Shown piece after piece: positions 57,572-64,000 of a stretch of 64,000 bases of DNA. The notes beneath the pieces are model-generated. The model saw only the letters and a program-made list of their open reading frames with translations, was not told where the DNA came from and ran no database searches. The stretch comes from Sphaerisporangium sp. TRM90804 (GTDB lineage: Bacteria; Actinomycetota; Actinomycetes; Streptosporangiales; Streptosporangiaceae), in assembly GCF_029846175.1 (NCBI RefSeq), contig NZ_JARWAC010000023.1:1-64000 (forward strand). The letters are read 5' to 3'. A program made the position numbers and the translations under genes. How positions within the stretch are numbered: the first letter of the stretch is position 1; every line of letters begins with the position of its first letter.

Positions 57572-57608
57572 CGGGGGCCGGCCCGCGGCGGCACTCTCGG
57601 TGGGAGAA

Positions 57609-57649
57609 GGCGAGGCCCGCCGCGCCGGGGGACGGCGGCGGGCCTCGCC
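57609..57649. terminator. Strong hairpin between convergent hydrolase and PRTase-like genes
   Basis: GGCGAGGCCCGCCGC and GCGGCGGGCCTCGCC pair perfectly over 15 bases around an 11-base loop; 38 bases after the hydrolase stop. Confidence 0.8.
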
Positions 57650-57803
57650 GGACGGGGGGCAGACCAGGGCGGGTTCGGCGGTCTTCGGGGCCGGGGGCGC
57701 GGGACGGTCGTCCAGCGGCCTCCGGATTCGCGACCGGGAGTGACCGCCGCGTGCGCCCTGGCGGGCGATGCCGGGGAGGCCGGGTGCGCGCCTCCCCGGC
57801 CGC

Positions 57804-58688
57804 TCAGGCCCCGATCACGCCTCTCCAGTCGGGCCCCAGGGCGTCCGCGTAGGCCGCGCGCTCGTGGGCCAGCTCGGCCCAGTTCCCGGGCTTCTCGGCC
57901 ACCGCCAGGCACTCGCTGCCGTGCAGGCCCCACACCTCCGCCTCCACCCAGCACAGCCCGCGGTACTTGCGCGGGGAGAACGCCTGGGAGCCGAAGTCCC
58001 ACCCGACCGCCGAGACCGGCTTGCCGGAGAACTGCCGGGCGGCCCGGTCGACGTACGAACGGCGGGTCACGGTGTCCGGGTGCAGGAACGACAGGTCGAA
58101 CCCGTTGAGCCCGAGGCCGAAGGCGGCCAGGCCGTACAGGAACGTCGCCCTGACGCCGCGCCGGGCGCAGAAGGCCGCGATCACCCGGGCCCCGCGCAGC
58201 GTGCCCGCGTACGACAGGACGTACAGCCGCTTCAGCGGGTGCGTCTCCAGGTAGCGGCCGACCGCCGCCACGATGGTGGCGCCGGACGCGACGGTGTCGC
58301 CGACGAACAGCGTCTCGGCGGGCGCGTCCAGGTGCGCGTAGGAGACCGCGACCCGGGCCGACTCCTGGGAGACGGCCACCCGCGAGGTGGCCACCAGGTT
58401 CAGCGGCAGGTTGCGGCCGAACCGCTGGGCCACGGCGTCGCCGAGCTGGTACACCAGCCCCTTGCTCAGGATCACCAGCTCCGCCGTGTCGCCGGGCCGG
58501 AACTCGTCGGCCAGGTGGCCGACGAAGTGGCGGCTCGACTCCAGGCACACGCGGCGGAACTCCGTCCCGACCAGGTTGCGGTCGAACAGCAGCCGCTCAA
58601 GCGCGGCGTTGTGCACTATGTACAACCGGGACGCGTCCGCGCCCAGCCTGACGAGTTCCGCCGTGCTTCCTTGCGCATCGAGGATCAC
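57804..58688 (-). CDS. Phosphoribosyltransferase-fold protein of a four-gene operon
   Basis: 294 residues from GTG 58688 (GGAGG six bases upstream). TLFVGDTVASGATIV (about 126-140) is the PRPP-binding loop of type-I phosphoribosyltransferases, with LVILSKGLVYQLGDAVAQRF upstream as the usual core strand-helix. The C-terminal third (VGWDFGSQAFSPRKYRGL and onward) is extra and unrecognised. It does not look like any salvage enzyme I know. Last gene of the operon, 18 bases after the deoxyribosyltransferase-like gene. Possible roles: making or breaking a nucleotide linked to the neighbouring enzyme. Confidence 0.7.
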   Translation of the reverse strand: MILDAQGSTAELVRLGADASRLYIVHNAALERLLFDRNLVGTEFRRVCLESSRHFVGHLADEFRPGDTAELVILSKGLVYQLGDAVAQRFGRNLPLNLVATSRVAVSQESARVAVSYAHLDAPAETLFVGDTVASGATIVAAVGRYLETHPLKRLYVLSYAGTLRGARVIAAFCARRGVRATFLYGLAAFGLGLNGFDLSFLHPDTVTRRSYVDRAARQFSGKPVSAVGWDFGSQAFSPRKYRGLCWVEAEVWGLHGSECLAVAEKPGNWAELAHERAAYADALGPDWRGVIGA

Positions 58689-58706
58689 CTGGGTCCTCCC
58701 ATCCGG

Positions 58707-59294
58707 TCATCCAGGTATTCGATCAAGCTGCCGCAGCGCCTCCAGCATGGGGACGTCGGCGGCCAGGACGTTCTCGCGGTATTCGTCGATCGCTCTGCTC
58801 AACCAGCCGGGGACCGGCGCCCTCTCGGGCGCGGCGCCGGTCTCCACCAGCAGGGCCAGCGCCTCGCCGGCGGCGTGGAAGTCGTCGGCGACGGCCGCCG
58901 ACAGCGCGGCCACATGCGGGTGGAGGTAGTCGTACACGACGGCTCCCCGGTATTCGAGCACGTCGGCCCGGTACTTGGAGTTCGGCGGCGCCACGACGAG
59001 CACGGGCGTGCCGAGGAAGCCCGCGACGGCCATCTCGACGCCGATGCCCAGGCCGCGCCGCTCCCGCGCGTCGACGATGACCGCCGTGGCCACCATGACC
59101 TGGTACATGTCGCGGCCGAACTGCCCGAGGGTGTTGCCGGGATCGGTGATCGGGTCGTCGGGGTTGAGGAACACGACCTCGTGGGGTGCGGCGCCCTTGG
59201 CGACCTCCATCCTCTCGGTGTCCGACCACGTCAGCTTCCGGTCGTCGCGGGAGCCTTTGGCGATCGAACCTGAGCAGTACACCGAAACCTTCAT
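58707..59294 (-). CDS. Nucleoside-2-deoxyribosyltransferase-fold protein
   Basis: 195 residues from ATG 59294 (GAGGG upstream). KVSVYCSGSI opens the Rossmann-like fold (Tyr6 in the place of the family's substrate Tyr), GRDMYQVMVATAVIVDA supplies Asp62 and Asp75, and GIGVEMAVAGFLGTPVLVV the expected catalytic Glu87 with the following gkPV strand. Members swap or hydrolyse bases on deoxynucleosides or nucleotides; related folds (SLOG, TIR) occur in conflict systems. The 55 C-terminal residues are helical. Operon position between an unknown protein and a PRTase-fold protein suggests nucleotide-based chemistry. Confidence 0.75.
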   Translation of the reverse strand: MKVSVYCSGSIAKGSRDDRKLTWSDTERMEVAKGAAPHEVVFLNPDDPITDPGNTLGQFGRDMYQVMVATAVIVDARERRGLGIGVEMAVAGFLGTPVLVVAPPNSKYRADVLEYRGAVVYDYLHPHVAALSAAVADDFHAAGEALALLVETGAAPERAPVPGWLSRAIDEYRENVLAADVPMLEALRQLDRIPG

Positions 59295-59362
59295 GGCGCC
59301 CTCGCCGTGCTCGTACGGACCGCGCCCGGCCCGGCGCGGGAAAGCGCCGTACGGGGGTGTGG

Positions 59363-60607
59363 TCAGGCGAGCGCGCGCGCCAGGTGGTCCGCCGCCGCGG
59401 CCACGTTGGACAGTGCGTCCCCACAGGTGGCGGCGGGACGGAAGTGCCGCGACCTTCCGGCGGCGATGATCGCGAGCCGGAACGCGTCGGCCGAGCCGTT
59501 CCCGTACAGCATCGACGCAATCATGCCGAACTCCGGGCTCGACCTCAGACGAATGAGCTCCTTCCAACTGGCCCCACGGTGGACGAAGTGGTCGACGCGC
59601 AGCCACCGGAGCGCGAGATCCAGGCGGCGGGACGACAGGACCCGGCCCCCCATGTCGTGCTCGGAGCCGTCCAGCGCGCAGGACAGCGGCCCCAGGGGAA
59701 GGTCGGTGAGGATCGCGGTGTCCAGGTCGCGCACGTAGCAGCGCAGGTAGGCGGCCGAGATGAACAGCCCCAGCAGCGTCCCGGCCTGCCCGGGCACCGG
59801 GCCGGGCAGCGTGCCCCGGACGAAGCGCGGGACGAACGCCTGGCCCTCCAGCCGTTCGGGGGAGCGCGACATGATCTTCTCCACGCGCCGGTACGGCCGG
59901 TGCCACGCGCGGGCGACCGCGTGCACGACGGCGGACAGTTCGCCCTCCGGCGCCAGCGCCTTGCCCCACAGGTCGGCGATGCCGTCGGTGGTCGGCCTCC
60001 CGTGCCGGGGATACCAGCCGAGATCGGGTTCGACGCGTACGTGCCGCGAGGCCGGCGACACGTACGGATTGGTCTCGTCACGGCGATACTCCCGGGCTTT
60101 CATGTCGCGGTAGGCCGCCAGTTCGGGGGTGGGCGAGGTATGACGCACCAGGCCCTCGTGAACGAGCGGATCTATGCATCCGAGAAAGACGTCGAACCAC
60201 GGCAGCTCGAACATGTAGGAGGACGGGAAAATCAGGTAGGCGTCGGTCAGCAGCACCGCCAGGCGGGTCGCGGTCAGCGCCTGGGTGAGCACCTGCGTCG
60301 CGTCGCCCCGGGCGACGTCCTTGCCGTAGCACGCCAGGATCTCCGGGTTGAGGTACTGGATGAACAGGGAACGTTCCCGCCGATAGCCGTGCGCCCCGTC
60401 CCGCGCCCACCCGGCACCGGCTCGCGGCCCCTGGAGCAGCACGTTCACGTACATGTCACGCGCCGCCGCGTACGCGTCCCGCCGCGCCACCACCCCCTGT
60501 CCCCGCTCCGGCACCTGCCCGGGCGGGTCACCGGGCCGGCGCGGCTCGGGGACCGGCGACGGCGGGCCCGGCACCGCGGGCGGGGGCGGCTCAGGCGTCA
60601 TCGTCAT
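59363..60607 (-). CDS. Unknown 414-residue protein of the four-gene operon
   Basis: 414 residues from ATG 60607 (or 60601), overlapping the upstream gene by 17 bases. The first 40 residues are Pro-rich, the remainder looks mostly helical: SLFIQYLNPEILACYGKDV, LTATRLAVLLTDAYLIFPSSYMFELPWF, a charged middle with EYRRDETNPYVSP, and LRVDHFVHRGASWKEL near the end. The hydrophobic stretches are moderate and do not look like membrane helices. No motif or family recognised. It is the largest protein of the operon and could be its sensor or scaffold. Confidence 0.6.
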   Translation of the reverse strand: MTMTPEPPPPAVPGPPSPVPEPRRPGDPPGQVPERGQGVVARRDAYAAARDMYVNVLLQGPRAGAGWARDGAHGYRRERSLFIQYLNPEILACYGKDVARGDATQVLTQALTATRLAVLLTDAYLIFPSSYMFELPWFDVFLGCIDPLVHEGLVRHTSPTPELAAYRDMKAREYRRDETNPYVSPASRHVRVEPDLGWYPRHGRPTTDGIADLWGKALAPEGELSAVVHAVARAWHRPYRRVEKIMSRSPERLEGQAFVPRFVRGTLPGPVPGQAGTLLGLFISAAYLRCYVRDLDTAILTDLPLGPLSCALDGSEHDMGGRVLSSRRLDLALRWLRVDHFVHRGASWKELIRLRSSPEFGMIASMLYGNGSADAFRLAIIAAGRSRHFRPAATCGDALSNVAAAADHLARALA

Positions 60608-61034
60608 CGTCGTCGGGGGTGATGGTCAGGTGCTGGTCGCGGCCGGCGGTGAAGGTGTCGCGACCCGCGGTGACCTGCTGCACCACCGTGTACGGCTCGG
60701 GGGACGGCGGCGGCTCGCCGAGGGCCTCGCGCAGATCGTGGACGGCGTCCTGCAGATCGTGGGCCGCCTCGGCGTGCCGGGCCAGGAACGCCGCGAGCAG
60801 GGCCGTCCACCGCTCGCGCTCCTCGGCCACCGCCTGTTCCGGCGGAGTGGGGGAGCCGTCGAGCCTTTGCTCGGTGGCCTCAAGCTGGTGGGACATGTCG
60901 GCCGCGTCGTCGCCGCCGTACCGCCGGAAGAGCGCGGCCAGCCGCGCCTTCGTGGCCTCCCAGGTGTCCTTCGTCATGGCCTGGACGAGGGCTGCTCCTG
61001 CTGCACCGGCCAGGCCGGCCAGAGCGGGGTCCAT
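60591..61034 (-). CDS. Small protein with AGRD-repeat tail, first gene of the four-gene operon
   Basis: 147 residues from ATG 61034; longer readings upstream are in AT-rich leader sequence. The N-terminus MDPALAGLAGAAGAALVQAM is a Gly/Ala-rich amphipathic or hydrophobic helix, followed by TKDTWEATKARLAALFRR and two long helices (about 50-110, EERERWTALLAAFLARH). The tail VTAGRDTFTAGRD (beta-type repeat) then an acidic run ending the chain. Tails of this kind recur in actinobacterial proteins near conflict-type ATPases and effectors, as far as I recall. Its acidic end is encoded by the same bases that hold the next start codon. Confidence 0.65.
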   Translation of the reverse strand: MDPALAGLAGAAGAALVQAMTKDTWEATKARLAALFRRYGGDDAADMSHQLEATEQRLDGSPTPPEQAVAEERERWTALLAAFLARHAEAAHDLQDAVHDLREALGEPPPSPEPYTVVQQVTAGRDTFTAGRDQHLTITPDDDDDDA

Positions 61035-61091
61035 CGCGACATCACCCTTCTCGTGCGATGAGGTTCCCCACTCGACCACTAATGCCAGGCT

Positions 61092-61232
61092 AGTATGCCG
61101 CCCGCGCTGACGCTTTTCCAGCGGTTTATAGATATTCCTCCGGCGGCTTTTCCCTTGGTCTACACCACTGCGCGGCACAACCCTCAGTTAGGCGCGCGGT
61201 AAACACCGAGATCGCGGTATCGGCGGGTTTAC
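61092..61232. promoter_or_regulatory. Leader of the four-gene operon with possible promoter and palindrome
   Basis: On the minus strand CATACT (61092-61097) is a possible -10 in an AT-rich leader. GTAAAC (61199-61204) and GTTTAC (61227-61232) with CCGA (61206-61209) and TCGG (61220-61223) form a nested palindrome; it could be an operator of the operon or the terminator of the small gene that ends at 61249. Confidence 0.45.
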
Positions 61233-61248
61233 GAGAAAACGGCGTGGG

Positions 61249-61467
61249 TCACGGATCGCGACGGCGGCGGGTCACGAGCAGCCCCGCGGCCACGAGCACC
61301 AGAACCACCGCCAGCGTCGCCACCAGCAGCCCCGGCCGCGCCACCCGCACCAGCCCGACGGCCGCGTTGCTCAATGGAACGGCGGCCACGACCGCGACCA
61401 TCGCCCGCATGATGCCGTCGCCCCCGGCGCGGCGCCCCTCGCGCCCGCCCGGCCGTCGTCGCGCCAT
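61249..61467 (-). CDS. Small two-helix membrane protein
   Basis: 72 residues from ATG 61467, fixed by a perfect AAGGAGG five bases upstream. A basic N-terminus (MARRRPGGREGRR) is followed by two hydrophobic helices (about 20-38 and 46-66, GLLVATLAVVLVLVAAGLLV) and a basic end. No family recognised. Same direction as the four-gene operon but separated from it by a 214-base leader. Confidence 0.65.
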   Translation of the reverse strand: MARRRPGGREGRRAGGDGIMRAMVAVVAAVPLSNAAVGLVRVARPGLLVATLAVVLVLVAAGLLVTRRRRDP

Positions 61468-61620
61468 CGGAACCTCCTTGGGTGAGGTGGTCACTCCGAC
61501 GAGTCTGACCCCCGCCACCGACAAAATCGGCTCGGCGGCCGGGGCACGGGCCTTCGCGACGACCGGGCACGCGCCGCCCGCGGGGCCGGAGCACGGCACG
61601 AGGATGGCCGCGGGCGGTCG

Positions 61621-61760
61621 GCGAGGGAGGTCAGGAGCTACAAGCCGCCAGCGAGGGAGGCCAGGGACTGTAGCCCGGCGGGGGGCGGTCAGGGCTACAA
61701 GCGGCCTGGCGAGGCGCGGTCAAGGGCTATAAGCCGTCCGGCGAGGGCCCCGGGGCCGCC
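61621..61760. repeat. 30-base degenerate tandem repeat
   Basis: Units beginning GCGAGG start at 61621, 61651, 61709 and 61741, with a shorter one at 61681 (lengths 30, 30, 28, 32). Each contains a GGTCAGGGCTACAAGCCG-like core. Ends 12 bases from the stop of the MmcQ/YjbR gene. Confidence 0.8.
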
Positions 61761-61771
61761 CGGAGAGGCGG

Positions 61772-62110
61772 TCAGGGGATGTACGCCGCGGCGACGCGCT
61801 TGGGGACGACCATGCGCCAGGCGTCCACCACGATCTCCCTCATCTCGGGCTCGTCGATCGCGGCCAGCCACACCCGCACCCAGTTGTACCGCTCGTCGGA
61901 CCGGATCGGCATGCGGAACTTCCCCGGCTCCGCCGCCACCAGCGCCGCGCGCTCCTCCTTGGGAAACGCGAACCCCATCAGCGTCTCGTCCGGAGAGATG
62001 CCGAGATAGACGATGCGCCCGACCCGGAAGGTCACATGATCGCGCACGACCTTCTCCTCGGTACGCGGCAACGTGACCGCCAACCGCCGCACATCGTCAA
62101 CCGTGACCAC
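61772..62110 (-). CDS. MmcQ/YjbR-family protein
   Basis: 112 residues from GTG 62110, with GGAGGGGG eight bases upstream. The pattern VDDVRRLAVTLPRTEEKVV, VTFRVGRIVYLGISPDETLMGFAF and RYNWVRVWLAAI is that of the YjbR-like fold (CyaY-like), often annotated as DNA-binding; direct evidence for that is thin. Single gene. Confidence 0.85.
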   Translation of the reverse strand: MVTVDDVRRLAVTLPRTEEKVVRDHVTFRVGRIVYLGISPDETLMGFAFPKEERAALVAAEPGKFRMPIRSDERYNWVRVWLAAIDEPEMREIVVDAWRMVVPKRVAAAYIP

Positions 62111-62749
62111 GCCGACCCCCTCCGAATACCCGCCCGGCAGGCGACCCGGCGCCTCCCACTGGACCGCCACGCTAGCCGCCCCCACTGACACCCCCCTGAC
62201 GCGCGCCACGCCGTCCCGCCGACGGGGACGATCGCATCCATGCCGTCTACCGGCCACGGCGAACCGCTTATTACCTGAGCGTGACCATTCAGACTCACCG
62301 CGTGACCGTTCACACTGGAAACATGAGCGGATCGGCGGACCCATCCGGGGAAGAGGCGGTCGACTACGACGCCATCCGACAGCGCTTCCCCTGGGTAGGC
62401 TGCTTCGACAGCGACATCACCGACGTGGCCACCACTGACCTCAATTCGTCGGCATGGCTCAGGGCCTCACCAAGATCAGCCCTCTGGCCTGGCCGTTGTA
62501 CGACCTGGCGTGACCGATCCGTCTCACCCGGCGCGCCAGGCGTGCCGGGTGAGACGGTGTGCGGGCGGCGGGCGGAATCTGGGTCGACAGACATGCCGCC
62601 GCCGGCCGGGAACGGCTGCGGCCTGCGGCCGGCGCACCGGGTCTCTGGCCGAGGCCGTCGCGCTCACCGTGTCACGACCCTGGGGAACTCCCGGCAAGGC
62701 CATCGCCTTCGCGTCACGGGGCGCTGAGGACGGATGGGCGTCGGCTGCG
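62111..62749. other. 639-base region without a confident gene
   Basis: A plus-strand frame from about 62281 (or ATG 62323) begins plausibly (VDYDAIRQRFPWVGCFDSDI) but loses coding character after 62440 and has no clear ribosome site. It could be a decayed gene, ended by the hairpin at 62519-62557. Nothing else is seen. Confidence 0.4.
62519..62557. terminator. Strong isolated hairpin
   Basis: CCGTCTCACCCGGC and GCCGGGTGAGACGG pair perfectly over 14 bases around an 11-base loop. It follows no confident gene, which suggests that one existed on the plus strand upstream. Confidence 0.65.
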
Positions 62750-64000
62750 TCAGGTGGTGCGGGTGAGGAGGAGGGCTACGTCGTCGTAGCGGTGGGGGAG
62801 GGCGGCGATGATGGCGTCGCAGCTGGCCTCCAGGGTGGCCCTGGGGGAGGAGAGGTGGCCGACCAGGGTGGCTATGCCGGTGTCGATGTCCTGCTCGCGG
62901 CTTTCGACCAGGCCGTCGGTGTAGAGGGCGAGGGTGCTGCCGGGCGGGATGTCGACCTCGGTGGTGCAGAAGGCGTGCGAGAAGTCGGGGTCGCCCAGGC
63001 CGAGGGCCAGGCCGGTGGGCAGGTCGAGCACCGAGGCGGTGCCGGCGGGATCGACCAGGATGGGCGGCGGGTGCCCGGCCCTGGACAGGGCGCAGGTGCG
63101 GGTGGCGAGGTCGACGGTGGCGTAGAGGCAGGTGGCGCACTGGATGGACTCCATGTCCTCGGCCATGAGATCGAGCCGGCGCAGCACCTCGTGCGGGGGG
63201 ATGTCGAACCCGGCGAAGGCCCGCACGGCCGCGCGGAGCTGGCCCATGGCGCCGGCGGCGACCGGGCCGTGGCCCATGGCGTCGCCGATGACCAGGGCCA
63301 TGCGGGTCTCGGACAGCGAGATCACGTCGTACCAGTCGCCGCCGACGGTCATGGCGCTGGCCGGGAGGTAGCGGTGGGCGACCTGCACGCCGGGCGGGAC
63401 GTTGAGCGTGCGCGGCGCGAGATCCTGCTGCAGGGCCTGCGCGGTGCGGCGTTCGAGGCTGTAGAGCCGGGCGTTGTCGACGCAGATGCCCGCCCGGGAG
63501 GCGAGGTCGGCGGCGAGCGTGAGGTCGTGGGCGTCGAAGGCCGGGCGGCCGGCGTCGCGGCTGAACGCGATGAAGCCCAGCACGATGCCCCGGGCCGTCA
63601 GGGGGGCGACGAGGAACGAGCACCGGCCGAGCGCGGCGAGCGCCGCCTCGCCGAGCACCTCGCGCAGCCTGAGGAGCTCGCGCGGCTCGAAGGCGCCGGA
63701 ATCGTGGACGGTGGGCGTGCCGGTGGCCATGCAGCGGTTGGCGGGGCTGCCCGGGCCGTAGGCGGCGATCTCGCCGGTCGGGAAGGCGGCCGGCCAGTCG
63801 TCGTGCCGGGGGGAGCGCGGGTCGAGCCCGTGGGCCAGGCGCCGGACGGTGACCGAGCCGTCGGCGGCGTGGTCGAGATGCCCGGAGTCGCGCAGCAGCC
63901 CCTCGGCCACGCAGATGCTGGCGCCGTCGGCGAACCGCGGCACGGTGACGGCGACGACGTCCTCGGCGGCTTTCACGGGGTCGAGCGTGCCGCTGATGCG
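62750..64000 (-). CDS. GAF-SpoIIE (PP2C-type) phosphatase, C-terminal part, cut by right edge
   Basis: 417 codons visible. The frame is open through base 64000: in-frame residues RISGTLDP precede a possible GTG at 63976, and RIxxTLD is the usual entry into a GAF domain, so the true start lies outside. Residues up to about 180 are the GAF sensor (FLVAPLTARGIVLGFIAFSR, AADLASRAGICVDNARLYSLER), followed by the SpoIIE phosphatase domain: GGDWYDVI, VIGDAMGHGPVAA, GHPPPILVD and LYTDGLVESR carry the metal-binding Asp and Gly residues. It dephosphorylates an anti-sigma-antagonist type protein in stress signalling. Relatives have further PAS/GAF domains upstream. Confidence 0.9.
   Translation of the reverse strand, partial: RISGTLDPVKAAEDVVAVTVPRFADGASICVAEGLLRDSGHLDHAADGSVTVRRLAHGLDPRSPRHDDWPAAFPTGEIAAYGPGSPANRCMATGTPTVHDSGAFEPRELLRLREVLGEAALAALGRCSFLVAPLTARGIVLGFIAFSRDAGRPAFDAHDLTLAADLASRAGICVDNARLYSLERRTAQALQQDLAPRTLNVPPGVQVAHRYLPASAMTVGGDWYDVISLSETRMALVIGDAMGHGPVAAGAMGQLRAAVRAFAGFDIPPHEVLRRLDLMAEDMESIQCATCLYATVDLATRTCALSRAGHPPPILVDPAGTASVLDLPTGLALGLGDPDFSHAFCTTEVDIPPGSTLALYTDGLVESREQDIDTGIATLVGHLSSPRATLEASCDAIIAALPHRYDDVALLLTRTT

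Noticed and set aside
62455-62513. 19-codon ORF MAQGLTKISPLAWPLYDLA before the hairpin
   Set aside because: No ribosome site and no known family; kept only as part of the unexplained region.

Overview
The window is very GC-rich, almost all wobble positions are G or C, GTG and TTG starts are frequent, and the gene content is that of a filamentous actinomycete: an AfsR-like SARP regulator, a mycothiol-dependent enzyme of the maleylpyruvate isomerase family, DUF574 methyltransferase, XRE regulators with MmyB-like or TPR-like tails, an extended ECF sigma factor, a GAF-PP2C phosphatase and a secreted multidomain chitinase. I infer a Streptosporangiales-type organism (Nonomuraea, Streptosporangium or Actinomadura relatives); no rRNA, tRNA, CRISPR array, transposase or phage gene was recognised.

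Left part (1-6258, minus strand): a seven-gene, tightly coupled surface-polysaccharide operon: small membrane protein, GNAT/FemAB-like transferase, two GT2 glycosyltransferases, polysaccharide deacetylase, Wzx-type flippase and an unidentified repeat-rich protein that runs off the left edge. It is followed (6519-12298) by a sigma factor fused to an anti-sigma-like membrane tail, a membrane-anchored substrate-binding/VWA protein, a doubtful Pro/Ala-rich ORF and a cation-efflux-type membrane protein.

12413-19000: a SPOUT RNA methyltransferase with an in-frame repeat insertion, then a nitrogen-scavenging operon read leftwards: isochorismatase-like hydrolase with the residues expected of biuret hydrolase, an NCS2 permease and allophanate hydrolase, with a GntR/FCD regulator next door. 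19171-26760 holds a secreted protein, the SARP-STAND regulator, a LPG-synthase-like flippase, a PIG-L deacetylase and a GT4 glycosyltransferase.

26768-40240: a tiny ORF with a strong ribosome site, a pair of acyl-CoA dehydrogenases that look like a heteromeric FadE pair, a methyltransferase, an orphan Pycsar-effector-like membrane protein, DUF574 methyltransferase, small conserved proteins, a divergent XRE-MmyB/SDR pair, a lipoprotein and an XRE-TPR/kinase-like pair.

40625-57571: pcaB and a fused pcaD-pcaC gene (protocatechuate branch of the beta-ketoadipate pathway), an amidohydrolase-type decarboxylase with its own TetR gene and a near-perfect operator, a degenerate cold-shock protein, a GH13 trehalose synthase/amylase relative, malate dehydrogenase, a phosphotriesterase-family lactonase, Tex, a DUF2218 and a SHOCT protein, the chitinase, and two further enzymes.

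Right part (57804-64000): the best candidate for an undescribed system is the four-gene minus-strand operon 57804-61034: a small protein with an AGRD-repeat tail, an unknown 414-residue protein, a nucleoside-deoxyribosyltransferase-fold protein and a phosphoribosyltransferase-fold protein. It is followed by a short membrane protein, an MmcQ/YjbR protein and the C-terminal part of a GAF-SpoIIE phosphatase cut by the right edge. A genome-wide theme is the many short tandem repeats (unit 16, 30 or 56 bases) that sit mostly just after stop codons, plus two dispersed intergenic repeat pairs.
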